The notes: generated by a model from the sequence alone, not told the origin. A DNA stretch of 13,780 bases from Neolecta irregularis DAH-3 (GCA_001929475.1 LXFE01003772.1:182-13961), one strand, 5' to 3'. Positions 1 to 8,194 are shown, numbered from the stretch's first letter. Translations and numbers: made by a program.

Positions 1-1247
1 CGAAGAAAGCACATCGTATCGGAATCGATTGGGTTTGACGATGGTATAGAATCGAGCGAGGATATACAAGTAAAGGATTCCAATTTAGGACAGAATCGCG
101 ATATCATTTCAATGTCTTTCCGGCTCCAACAGCCTCGTAAATCTAACTCGCGGAGTTCAATTAGACGAGCCAAAGGCAAAAGATTGGCGATGAAGTCTTG
201 AGCAAAGTGTCCGATAAGCTTGAGCCTGCGTAATTGCCTCCACCTTGAAGGCTGTATTGAATGTTTTGGCTCCGGATCTTCATGTTCTTCATTTGGAACT
301 TCAATGATAAGCTTCTCAAGATTGGGAAAATTATTGCAGATTTCGTCGATTTCTTCACTCATATAAGTCGACAGATGTACATTTAGGCAGGAAAGATTGC
401 CAGATGCATAGTCGAAAGGCCATATACCATGGATAGTAACCTCTTCCAGCGATTCCAAACCGAGGAGAGCCAGTGCAAGCCGTTCCAACACAGCCGCGCA
501 GATTTCTTCAGTGTCTGGTGTAGATTCCGGTATCCGGATTGTGAGCTGGGAAATCTGTGTGTCATAACATCTATCAAGAATGGCATATGCTCCTGCAAGT
601 GTTGGATAATCCTCCGTCATATGAACGGAAGTGATAAATTCACCGAAATATGATATTAGATTCTGATGATACCATGCTGTAAATTGATCATCAGAGCGGA
701 AACCAGCATAGTAACCAATTGTTTGCAATCTAGGAAGTTTGCCAATGGCTCGAGTTAAATCCATGAAGCGGCAGTTGGCAGTCTCTGGTAGACAAGCCCT
801 GGGCTCTCTCCAATACTCCCGTTTAAAGGCAAAGGGCTGGACAATGAGATTAATATGACGAATTTGAGTAGCGATGACCAGAAACCTAGTCCACCCATCC
901 AATAGTTTGACAACATTTTCTTCCTTACAGAAATTTGAAATAAAACCAATAGTCAAGCTCTCGACAGAGCTGGAATGTTTAATGAGTGAATTGACAAAGG
1001 CAGGTTCCACATTCTCTAAAGCGATCCAACTTTTGTCAATGTCTATTGAATCCTTTGAATGCTTTGGAGTGTATTGTGGAAGAAGAGTTACGAGTTCTAT
1101 ATTCTTGTAAAGGTCTCGTATTCCGAAATGAGCAAAACTGCGATTGACGAGAAGAAGATTTAACTTGTCTTTTCGAGTTGGCAAAGATACGAAGAGCCGT
1201 TGAATCAGCCAATCGGGAAGACTAGATGAATGGAAACTTAATGCCAT
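1..1247 (-). CDS. F-box/leucine-rich-repeat-like protein, 3' end cut by window edge
   Basis: One uninterrupted frame runs from ATG at 1247-1245 to the left edge (415 codons, no stop), so the C-terminus lies outside the window. An in-frame TGA 16 codons upstream with no ATG between fixes the start. The N-terminus (residues about 9-50, beginning SLPDWLIQRLFVSLPTRKDK and followed by LLLVNRSFAHFGIRDLYKNI) has the spacing of an F-box: a leucine/proline start, a hydrophobic middle and an R-x-LY-x-x-I end. The rest is rich in leucine-repeat-like strands such as LEKLIIEV, LRRLKLIG and LRELDLRGC (about 365-373). F-box proteins of this kind recruit substrates to SCF ubiquitin ligases through Skp1; that role is inferred from the family. 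No substrate can be named. Unlike most neighbours, no intron is seen. Similar fungal proteins are often annotated only as F-box domain proteins. Confidence 0.7.
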   Translation of the reverse strand, partial: MALSFHSSSLPDWLIQRLFVSLPTRKDKLNLLLVNRSFAHFGIRDLYKNIELVTLLPQYTPKHSKDSIDIDKSWIALENVEPAFVNSLIKHSSSVESLTIGFISNFCKEENVVKLLDGWTRFLVIATQIRHINLIVQPFAFKREYWREPRACLPETANCRFMDLTRAIGKLPRLQTIGYYAGFRSDDQFTAWYHQNLISYFGEFITSVHMTEDYPTLAGAYAILDRCYDTQISQLTIRIPESTPDTEEICAAVLERLALALLGLESLEEVTIHGIWPFDYASGNLSCLNVHLSTYMSEEIDEICNNFPNLEKLIIEVPNEEHEDPEPKHSIQPSRWRQLRRLKLIGHFAQDFIANLLPLARLIELRELDLRGCWSRKDIEMISRFCPKLESFTCISSLDSIPSSNPIDSDTMCFL

Positions 1248-1602
1248 AGGGCAAAAGTGTACTACGGGGAAATATGCAGGAGGGTAGGTATGACCTCATC
1301 GAATATGAATGTGGTTCAAAACAAACATGTATTCAGAGTGTTGCGGGTGCTTCTGTAGCCAACAGAATATTTAGTTGAATAAATTCAAGTTAGAAGATAG
1401 AATAATCCAAAAAGCTTGCTAGTGCTCATGCATCCCCGTACATTATGGAAATTACATACAATGATACGTTGGATGTAGTTATTACTTTGGGTGACTGATG
1501 CTCTGTATTGCTTTCTTGCGCAGAATCTTCTCTTTCAACTTTGTTTCCAGTGCTAGGGAATGGTTATCCTGGGAGCATGTTTAGCGATATGAGCACAGTT
1601 GT
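1248..1602. other. Intergenic: F-box gene promoter and PWI gene 3' region
   Basis: This holds about 355 bp between the start codon of the minus-strand F-box gene and the stop of the minus-strand PWI gene. It should contain the 3' UTR of the latter and the promoter of the former. No convincing coding frame, RNA gene or repeat is visible. The short plus-strand frame near 1508-1735 overlaps the PWI coding exon and looks incidental. Confidence 0.6.
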
Positions 1603-3005
1603 TCAGCATACCCGCGTCCCGTTCTCTTTTTCCGAAATCCCTCTATTTCCTTCCGTATCTATCTTGCGCTCATCTTCTTCTCGACCTCCTTCTACGACTA
1701 CATTGGATTCTATGATTCTCGGTGACCGAGAATGATTTCGAGGTTGTCTAGACAGAGAACGACTGGTATGGCTTCCCGAATCATTGCCACTAAAAGACCT
1801 GGAAGGAGAGCGAGGACGGCCTTGAAGAGCTGGATTACGTCCAGAAGCCCTGCGTGGCCGTTCGTCATAGTTCCGATTGATTTTGGAAGATCTTTCTTGC
1901 GGGGTTCGAGAGGGTCTACGAGCTCGAACACGTTCCTTGTCATCGTCTGTCGAGTAACCCCGTCTCCGCTTCCTCGAATCTGTAGGAGTTACTGATCTTT
2001 CTCTTCGATCCTTCTCCGGACTGCGAGGTCGCCGTCTTCGGTTATAGTGACCCGGAGATCGTCTTCGAGAAGGACGATCAGTATAGCTATCACGGCGTCT
2101 CTCTCTTCCGAAATCATCGACAGAAGGCGACCTCCTTGGGCGCTCTCGCTCCTCTCGATGATACTGACGCTCTTGTCGATCATCTCTTCGCGGAAGAGGG
2201 CGTTCATCCCGCCGTCGTTCACGCCTTTCATCCAATACGCGATCTCTGCGATCATCCAATACGCGATCTCTGCGATCATCCCGTCTGGGTTCCCTTCGAT
2301 AATCCCGGCGCTGGTGTGATGGATCGTCTTTCTGGCGGCTATCCCGGTCTTCCCGCTCGCGCTGACGAATATCTGCTAGATGCTCACGTTGTACATCTTC
2401 CAGAACTCGAGCTTTATCTTTGTCCCCATCTCGTTGTTCATTGTCAATCTAGACGTAAACAAGAATGTAATGATAGAGGATATGAACCTTCTTGGAACGT
2501 AGCTCCGCTTTTTTATCCTCTAGAAACTTCTTCGGTATCCCACCGATGCTCTGCTGGGCACTTAAAAGTAATTTCCACAACTCTTTCGTAAATGGCCCTG
2601 AATTTTTCTCCAAAAAGCCGGTAAGGTTAATTTGCAGCCGTTTCGGGTCCACCTATATTGAATGAGGGATGTTTTGAGAAATTCTGATATCACATACAGA
2701 CTCCTCTTCCAACATGCCAATCGCGAAATCAATAATAACATCATCCTCAAAACCAAGGTATTCGATGACTTTGCGCGTAATCCAGGGTTTCATGACTGAT
2801 AGGTTCACCTTGGACATATCGACCTGTAGACATAAGGGTTGCTAGTTCACAAGAGAGACCTTTTGGTTGAAGATTTCCGGGAACTTCATTCCCTTCATTA
2901 GCTTTTTTTCGATGCCATAGTCGTCGAGGCGGTCATGGGATATTCCCTAAAAGAATTAGACGTATGAAGGAACGTTGGTCAAATTCGTACCTTGTAATCG
3001 CCCAT
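1603..3005 (-). CDS. PWI-domain, RS-rich splicing protein (SRm160/SRRM1 family)
   Basis: Five exons on the minus strand: 3005-2991, 2946-2860, 2823-2698, 2652-2488 and 2448-1603, giving 412 aa. The four introns are 44, 36, 45 and 39 nt, all phase 0. The N-terminus (residues about 1-130) is a PWI domain with the diagnostic MKPWITRKVIEYLGFEDD block (Pro-Trp-Ile at 47-49), followed by VDPKRLQINLTGFLEK and a helical end. PWI domains bind nucleic acid; in SRm160 this domain sits in a splicing coactivator that also contributes to 3'-end processing, so a nuclear mRNA-processing role is inferred. Residues about 150-370 are arginine-rich with many RD, RE, RS and SR pairs, as expected for an RS-like tail. 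The RS part contains an exact 24-bp tandem duplication. The first exon encodes only MGDYK. The last intron has a weak GTTCAT donor and is the least certain join. Confidence 0.88.
2229..2276. repeat. 24-bp exact tandem duplication in RS-rich exon
   Basis: Two identical, adjacent 24-bp units (2229-2252 and 2253-2276, plus strand beginning catccaatacgcgatc) are followed by a 5-bp start of a third. Because 24 is divisible by three, the unit adds eight residues without shifting the frame, reading as repeated DDRRDRVL. Identity of the copies suggests recent duplication or replication slippage. Confidence 0.95.
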
Positions 3006-3984
3006 GGTGTGGTATTGTGGAAGAGGTAGAAATCTATCGTAAGTCGCCACTCGTGCGTGACTCTTCTTCACTCGAGTTTCGACAGTAGTAAAATTTTAAA
3101 ATAATTATTTTGCTTGTGTGTTTGTAATTTCTTTTTCCTTGAAGAGATATCGTCTCTGTTCTGCGATGAAATCCTTCAAAATTACTATTCAGCCAGGCCC
3201 AAGACCTCTTGAAGTACATTGTCGAAATCCATTCTGCCAAATCAGCTGTCCACGCTTTTCTAGCTGTCAATGGGAGCACCCTTGTATCCGGTGATCATTG
3301 GAAAATAGTGTGCCTGTAGTCTTCAGTCTTTGAGAAACAAGTAATGGGTTTCCCGACTTGTCATACGCATTTCTTTTTATGTCAAAGGTGAGGATTTATG
3401 GCATTTCTACATGGAGTATTCTCTTACCAGCGTATGGAGCCCCTACATTCGGAATCGTTTATTCATTCCACAATCGTCAGAAGCTATTATCCCCTCAATA
3501 TCCTATCCTTCCAAGACAAGGGGCCCCAGATCTTCACGATAGGAGCACAATTATTCCAAGTCTTCACATGAGGAACATATTTATCCTAAACAAATAATTC
3601 ATTTGCAGTAATCTCAGACGAATCTGCTGCCTGCAGGTGTTGGACATTGAAAGGAGATGCTGCAACATGTCCAACCGGGAAGCTCGGAAGACATATATCA
3701 ATTTCAAGGGTGTCGTAGTAGAGAAAATTCACATGTAGAGGCGATGGCGAATATATATTTTTAGTCGGGGCGATTATCTCGACAGCTGATATTAGCGGCT
3801 GCATGTTTTAACGAGACTGCCGGATCCCAGGTGCAGATGAACAGATATAATTGGCGGAAGCTTTGAGCGGGTATGATTCGTTTTTCGTCATGTATCTGCA
3901 GCCCGAGGACGAATTAAATATATGTCCAAGATTTCCCGGGGCTTGTCTCATCTGGCACCGGCAGACTGGCAATAGCAGCGTGCG
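3006..3984. other. Divergent intergenic region, about 980 bp, no supported gene
   Basis: This lies between the divergent PWI gene (minus) and adenylate kinase gene (plus), so it should hold both promoters. It is the longest gene-poor stretch between genes in the window; other spacers are 80-360 bp. Short frames exist on both strands (minus 3804-3586, minus 3279-3034, plus 3358-3597) but none matches a family I recognise and none joins convincingly to another by splicing. An AT-rich tract is present around 3090-3130. A small gene with tiny exons cannot be excluded. Confidence 0.5.
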
Positions 3985-4817
3985 ATGCGAGCCCATCACC
4001 GGCTGCTCAAGCCCGCTAGGATGCTGATCCTGGGTTCTCCCGGCGCCGGCAAAGGAACACAGACGACGCGGCTGCTTCGAAGGTTCTCGCCCGATCTTCA
4101 GGCCTTTTCCAGCGGCGACCTGCTTCGTTCAAATGTCTCAAAGCGCACATCGCTTGGAATAGAGGCCGAGTCCAATGTTGCAAAAGGCCTGTACGTGCAG
4201 GACGACGTCATGATCCGCCTTATCGTCAAAGAACTGAACTCGCGAGGGTGGATGTCTGGCGGTGGAAAGGATTGCTTTTCTAGCCATGGTTTGAAACAGG
4301 GCCCGACTTGCAGTTGGATTCTGGATGGGTTTCCCCGCACAATGAGCCAGGCTTCCCAGTTGGATGAATATTTGAAGGAGGAAGATGCCCTGAACTTTGT
4401 AGTGAGTTTGGAGGTGCCTCATGCCGTTATCCTGGAACGTATCTCGGGTAATCTCGGGCACGAAGCGAGTTGACGAACCCAGGACGGCTGGTTCATCCAA
4501 GCAGTGGGAGGACATATAATACAACGTATACTAGCATGGCGCCCAAAGTTACAGGCTATGATGATGTTACTGGAGAAGCGCTCATGAAAAGACCGGACGA
4601 TGACCCCGTATGGCCGCTACAAGGGCTCCGTGCTCACAGACAGAACGTTTATCAGGGGCGTTTGCAAAAATACACAGAGCTAACACTACCGCTGCTGGAA
4701 TACTATAAAAACCGGGGGGTTTTGTGGTCGGTCCAGGGGGAAACGAGCGACGTGATCTGGCCAAAGCTAGAGGCAGAAGTAATAGCGACGCAGGAATATT
4801 CGTCGGCTAATCTTTAG
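3985..4817 (+). CDS. ADK2: Adenylate kinase, mitochondrial AK3/ADK2 type (GTP:AMP phosphotransferase family)
   Basis: Three exons are inferred: 3985-4447, 4483-4607 and 4644-4817, giving 253 aa. The enzyme transfers phosphate from a nucleoside triphosphate to AMP. The Walker A loop GSPGAGKGTQ is at residues 17-26, the AMP-binding SSGDLLRSNV at 42-51, WILDGFPRT at 111-119, the LID segment ISGRLVHPSSGRTYN at about 153-167 with DDVTGEAL following, then RPDDDP and the C-terminal helix. The long LID without zinc-binding cysteines fits fungal mitochondrial ADK2. The basic N-terminus MRAHHRLLKPAR could act as an uncleaved import signal. Intron 1 (35 nt) is required to join ERISG to RLVHP. Intron 2 (36 nt) is in frame and stop-free; reading through it would insert 12 residues in a conserved stretch and give 265 aa. 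The next gene begins 113 bp downstream on the same strand. Confidence 0.92.
4448..4482 (+). other. 35-nt spliceosomal intron in adenylate kinase
   Basis: GTAATC donor, CCCAG acceptor and a branch-like TTGACG about 10 nt before the acceptor. Removal restores the LID motif ISGRLVHPSSGR (codon split G|GA). Without splicing the frame ends at the TGA just after HEAS. Length 35 nt is not divisible by three. Confidence 0.88.
4608..4643 (+). other. 36-nt in-frame, stop-free intron in adenylate kinase
   Basis: Phase-0 GTATGG...ACAGACAG. Removing it joins RPDDDP directly to NVYQGRLQKYTEL, which matches the usual spacing of this family (acidic DDxP, then xVxxxRLxxY). Retaining it adds VWPLQGLRAHRQ and keeps the frame open. 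An alternative acceptor 4 nt earlier would shift the frame. Assigned from protein alignment logic only. Confidence 0.72.
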
Positions 4818-4906
4818 ACTCGGAGGCGATTTGGAGGATTGGAGGAATGTATAGGTAATTAGAGGATAGATAGTGGGTGGATAGGGATCACAGGTTCACC
4901 ACCATC

Positions 4907-4915
4907 TTTTTTTTT
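4907..4915 (+). promoter_or_regulatory. Poly(T) tract upstream of LETM1 start
   Basis: Nine consecutive T residues lie about 16 bp before the proposed LETM1 start codon, in the 113-bp spacer after adenylate kinase. Poly(dA:dT) tracts often mark nucleosome-poor promoters in fungi; a promoter role here is inferred from position only. Confidence 0.3.
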
Positions 4916-4930
4916 GTCATTGCCCCTGAT

Positions 4931-6569
4931 ATGCTTGGTCGCTCTGTTGCTACTGCACATTTTATTGCCCGTCGCCCGCTGCAAGTGCAACTGCTACTCC
5001 TACGTCCTGTGCGGCTATACACTGACACAGTGCCCAACAATCGTCCAGCGACTCCTGCTTTCGTAAATGTTCCCAAACCCGCATCTGCCCCTTCCGCAGT
5101 CGCTCCTGTTCCGCCTGTTCCAGGCTCCAGTACATTGGCTAAAGCTCCAGAGGGCGCCGTATCCCCTGCACTGGAACACAAAAACGGGCTCGACACTGTC
5201 AGCGAAGCAGATAAACGAAAACTCACGCTCAAGCAAAAGATAAAGAAGGAGCTCCTACATTACTGGGATGGAACCAAACTCCTCGGGAAAGAATTACGCA
5301 TTTCATTCAAGCTCGCTTTGAAGATGGCTGCCGGTCATGAACTTAGTCGTCGTGAGAATCGACAGGTTTGTTTCTGCGGGGCTAATTTGTAAACGTAACC
5401 GGTATAGTTGAAAAGAACCGTGCAAGATCTCGTCCGCCTAGTTCCATTCTCAGTGTTTATTATCGTTCCTTTTGCAGAGTTATTACTTCCTGTGGCGCTA
5501 AAATTATTTCCAAACATGCTTCCGAGTACCTATGAAGGTGCCAAGGCAAAAGAAGCCAAGCGGCTCAAGCTGAGTGATACAAGGAAGGAAGTTGGAAAAG
5601 TGCTCAGGCAGACAATGCAGGAGACTGGTTTACCATTGAGTACTTCAACCAAGCAGAAAGAAGAATTCACAGAGTTCTTCAGAAAGGTAAGAAAAAAACA
5701 TTGGTGAGACGAACTAACTACGAAGATCCGCACCAGCGGGGAGAAGCCTGGAAGAGGGGATATTATCAATGTTTGTAAAATATTCCGGGACGATCTTACG
5801 CTCGACAATTTATCTCGGCCTCAACTCGTTGCTATGTGCAGGTACCTAAACCTAAATACATTTGGAACCGACAACATTCTTCGGTACAATATTCGTCATC
5901 GAATGCGACAAATCAAACAAGACGACAAAGTATTTTTAAAGGAGTCAGGGTATGTTACTGATATTGTAGGTCATTGCATACGAAGGCGTCGATACCCTTA
6001 CAATCCCAGAACTTCAAACGGCTACTGCTTCTCGCGGGATACGGACTCATGGGATTTCCCCTGCTCGTCTTCGGGATGACTTAAACACGTGGCTCGAGTT
6101 GAGGCTGAAACACGGTGTTCCTTCTACCCTTTTAGTCCTTTCAAATGCATTCACGTATGGGCGCCAAGACGGCGAGGCCGATTCGCATTACGACGCTCTG
6201 GAAACTACATTGAGTAGTTTGCCCGATGAATTGGCAAGGCTCTTTTTCGAGTTGATAATTAACATGGGGTAGTTTCATGAAGCCGAGCTTGAAGTTTCCA
6301 ATGCTGAAGGAGCCGCGACGAATGCTCAGCGGCTTGAAGTCCTCAAGGAACAAGAAGAATTGATCGAGGAAGAAAATCAAGAAGATCAAGAAACCGGAAG
6401 CACCAGTCCGAAAGATGATAGAGACATTGATGAAGCTGAAGATGCTACTAAAATACAGCAGACGGTCCAAGATGAAAGATCAGGTATTGGAGCACAGGAT
6501 TTCAAGGATGTTGAAAAGGCCGAGATTAAAAGACAAGGGGGAAAAGAGAAAAAGCAATACCTAAAATAG
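4931..6569 (+). CDS. MDM38: LETM1/Mdm38 family mitochondrial inner-membrane protein
   Basis: Five exons: 4931-5365, 5408-5686, 5726-5929, 5970-6233 and 6273-6569, giving 492 aa. Introns are 42, 39, 40 and 39 nt, all phase 0; the last uses a GC donor. Family members support K+/H+ exchange across the inner membrane and bind mitochondrial ribosomes to aid insertion of mitochondrially encoded proteins. The start at 4931 gives a good presequence (MLGRSVATAHFIARRPLQVQ, RRP and RLYTDT before a Pro/Ala-rich linker); an upstream ATG at 4877 would spoil it. Residues about 100-190 hold the conserved approach helix and the single membrane segment with the prolines LVPFSVFIIVPFAELLLP (155-172). The LETM domain follows, with RPQLVAMCRYL, NILRYNIRHRMRQI, EGVDTLTIPELQ, SRGIRTHG and LRLKHGVPSTLLVLSNAF. 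The C-terminus is an acidic, Glu/Lys-rich coiled-coil tail. Confidence 0.93.
6234..6272 (+). other. 39-nt GC-AG intron in LETM1 gene
   Basis: The exon ends at SSLPDEL (GAATTG) and the next exon begins FHEAELEVSNAEGA, the expected continuous family sequence. The intervening 39 nt start GCAAGG and end GGGGTAG, with no GT that would keep the reading frame. GCAAG is the usual form of the minor GC donor class. Read through, the intron ends in an in-frame TAG formed by the acceptor. Confidence 0.85.
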
Positions 6570-6630
6570 CATTGGAGTGTAAATATATACAGGGGTTTTT
6601 CATGATGGTATAGTGTTTCTGGGTCTTTTC

Positions 6631-6690
6631 AAGTAGATTGCAAATTCTCCAGGTCTCATAAAGTAGACTGCAGATTCATCAGGTCTCGTC
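6631..6690. repeat. Imperfect 30-bp tandem duplication at a stop codon
   Basis: Units 6631-6660 and 6661-6690 match at 24 of 30 positions by eye (plus strand aagtagattgcaaattctcc versus aagtagactgcagattcatc at the start). On the minus strand the upstream unit encodes the last residues of the small protein (RDLMNLQST), and the downstream unit would encode DLENLQST preceded by TGA where the first unit has CGA. The duplication keeps the frame. Confidence 0.85.
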
Positions 6691-6916
6691 GTATATCCTT
6701 CAAATGACCAGACTCCGACCAAGAGCGTATTTGTCTCGACATTTCAAGAGTTCGTTCATATCCAGGTGGTATACTGGTAATCTCTCTCGGTCCCGTCATG
6801 TTACTTGCGTACAGAGGCGGAAGTAAAGGGTCGAGTACTGCAGCCGCTGCATTTGGATAGGTTTTTAGAGCTGTTAGGTCTGCAAGGATACAAGCAAGAT
6901 TTATTGATGGTGACAT
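6656..6916 (-). CDS. Small conserved-looking hypothetical protein (86 aa)
   Basis: ATG at 6916-6914 opens an 86-aa frame ending with TGA at 6658-6656. I do not recognise the family. The sequence looks protein-like: MSPSINLACILADLTALKTY, an alanine-rich helix, LLPPLY, then two likely amphipathic helices (GYERTLEMSRQIRSWSESG and HLKDIRRDLMNLQ). No signal peptide, membrane segment or catalytic motif is visible. It lies convergent to LETM1 (86 bp between stops) and divergent from pyridoxal kinase (103 bp between starts), a normal spacing for a real gene here. A possible 39-nt intron (6812-6774, GTACGC...ACCAG, in frame) would shorten it to 73 aa, removing YASNMTGPREITS; this cannot be decided by eye. 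It could still be a chance frame. Confidence 0.55.
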   Translation of the reverse strand: MSPSINLACILADLTALKTYPNAAAAVLDPLLPPLYASNMTGPREITSIPPGYERTLEMSRQIRSWSESGHLKDIRRDLMNLQSTL

Positions 6917-7019
6917 GACGTTCAATGGGGAATACGAAGGCAGTCTCGTGTTGTACACGGATCTCCTTTTGGATAATAATTCCTCTTCTAGTCATTGCTG
7001 GAACAGTCACTATCTAGAG
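6917..7019. promoter_or_regulatory. Short divergent promoter between small gene and pyridoxal kinase
   Basis: Only 103 bp separate the proposed minus-strand ATG (6916) from the pyridoxal kinase ATG (7020), so both genes would have to be driven from this interval or from within each other. No TATA box or recognised binding site stands out. The call depends on the small gene being real. Confidence 0.4.
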
Positions 7020-8194
7020 ATGACTTTCGCCGAGGGACCTACAGAAAAATCTATATTATTGATCAGTAGCTCGGTCGTTCATGGGTTGTTTTGTTTTTCA
7101 ATACTCACTGACTCACGAATAGATCTGCAGGATGTAGAGCCTCGACATTTCCTCTTCAGTTGCTAGGATTTGAATGCGATGTGCTGAATACAGTGCAATT
7201 CAGCAACCACACAGGTTTTCTTCGACAAGCGCATGGTGCTGACAAAAGGCTACAAGGTCTTCAAGGGAACAAAGACAACTGCTACGCAGATCAGGGAAAT
7301 ATACGAGGGGTTGAAGTATAACGGGTTCGATAAAGACTACAGCTATATCTACACAGGTTATATTCCGGGAGCAGAAGGGGTAGAAGCTATCGGAGACATC
7401 ATTCATCAGATCAAAGAACGCAATTCCAAGGTTCAGTATAGTAAGACCGCTGTGATATCTGACTGACCCAAAAAGTCCTAGACCCCGTGATGGGAGATGA
7501 CAACGAGGTAGACAATCCGTGTTGTGTTGCTAAATATATACCAGCTTTATGTTAGCGAAGAAGTTATCCCGGTGTATAAGAATCTTTTAAGAACAGCAGA
7601 TTTCATGACCCCGAATCAATTTGAGGCCGAGTACGAGAGCTGCGTGTGGATGCGTCTAATATAGTCAGGCTCCTCTCTGGCGTGAAGATTTCTTCGTTAT
7701 CGACGGCGTTTAAAGCGATACGAGCTATGCATCTTCTGTATCGCATCAAGAACATTATTATTACTTCAATCAAATTGGGTGGAAATGCAGAAAGCCTGTT
7801 TTGTGTTGGCTCGACATCAAAGTCGGACGATACGCCACGAGCGTTTCAGATCGAGTTTCCACTCATTGACAAGCCGTTTCGGAGTACTGGTGACCTATTT
7901 GCAGCACTGCTTATAGCCCAATATGACAAGATTTGCAAGGCGATTGACGACGAGACAACGGTGCTTGGTCTGCCACTGTTGAAGGCAGCTGAACACGCGA
8001 TTGGGTCGATGCATGGGGTGTTGCAGAAGACACTTGTGCATATGGAAAAAGAGCTACAAAAGCACGGCGAGGCAGGTGCGGAAATGGATGTGATACGAAA
8101 GTCGTCTGAGCTGCGAATTGTGCAGAGCCAACAGGAGATTCTACGACCATGCGAGCACTATAGGGGCAGTATCTTGCAAGATAGGCTTAGTTAG
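7020..8194 (+). CDS. Pyridoxal kinase (PDXK/BUD16 family)
   Basis: Six exons: 7020-7084, 7123-7214, 7249-7440, 7476-7507, 7545-7630 and 7669-8194, giving 330 aa; introns are 38, 34, 35, 37 and 38 nt. The enzyme phosphorylates pyridoxal, pyridoxine and pyridoxamine with ATP in cytosolic vitamin B6 salvage. Family landmarks appear in order: [11 protein letters not shown] (12-22, substrate loop), [20 protein letters not shown] (31-50) with HTGY after it, YIYTGYIPG (85-93), ILDPVMGDD (117-125, metal/ATP site), [13 protein letters not shown] (148-160), [10 protein letters not shown] (185-194) and [10 protein letters not shown] (228-237), whose Asp is the catalytic base. Each join restores one of these motifs, which makes the structure firm. 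Two departures are seen: the usual GYVGN after VVHG reads GSAGC, and the usual GTGD reads STGD. The length is near that of fungal homologues. Confidence 0.92.
7215..7248 (+). other. 34-nt intron in pyridoxal kinase
   Basis: GTTTTC donor and AAAAG acceptor. Removal joins FSNHT to GYKVFKG, restoring the conserved NHTGY. A branch-like CTGAC (7239-7243) puts the presumed branch adenosine only about 5-6 nt from the acceptor AG. It is tied with the last vezatin intron as the shortest in the window. Confidence 0.88.

Noticed and set aside
2136-2591. A 151-codon plus-strand frame opposite the PWI/RS gene
   Set aside because: It is antisense to the arginine-rich exon, whose biased codons keep the opposite strand open. 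It has no recognisable domain and spans an exon, an intron and part of another exon.
3034-3279. An 81-codon minus-strand frame upstream of the PWI gene
   Set aside because: Low-complexity lysine/serine-rich end over an AT-rich tract, and it lies where the PWI gene 5' UTR is expected.
3586-3804. A 72-codon minus-strand frame in the large intergenic region
   Set aside because: No family resemblance, no supporting neighbours or splice partners, and a length expected by chance.
4877-4930. An upstream ATG (4877) for the LETM1 gene
   Set aside because: It would put an acidic and hydrophobic stretch before the basic, amphipathic presequence that begins at 4931; the latter is the normal form for a mitochondrial import signal.
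7233-7466. A start of pyridoxal kinase at the ATG at 7233
   Set aside because: This ATG lies inside an intron (7215-7248). Using it would lose the substrate-binding N-terminus found in exons 7020-7084 and 7123-7214.
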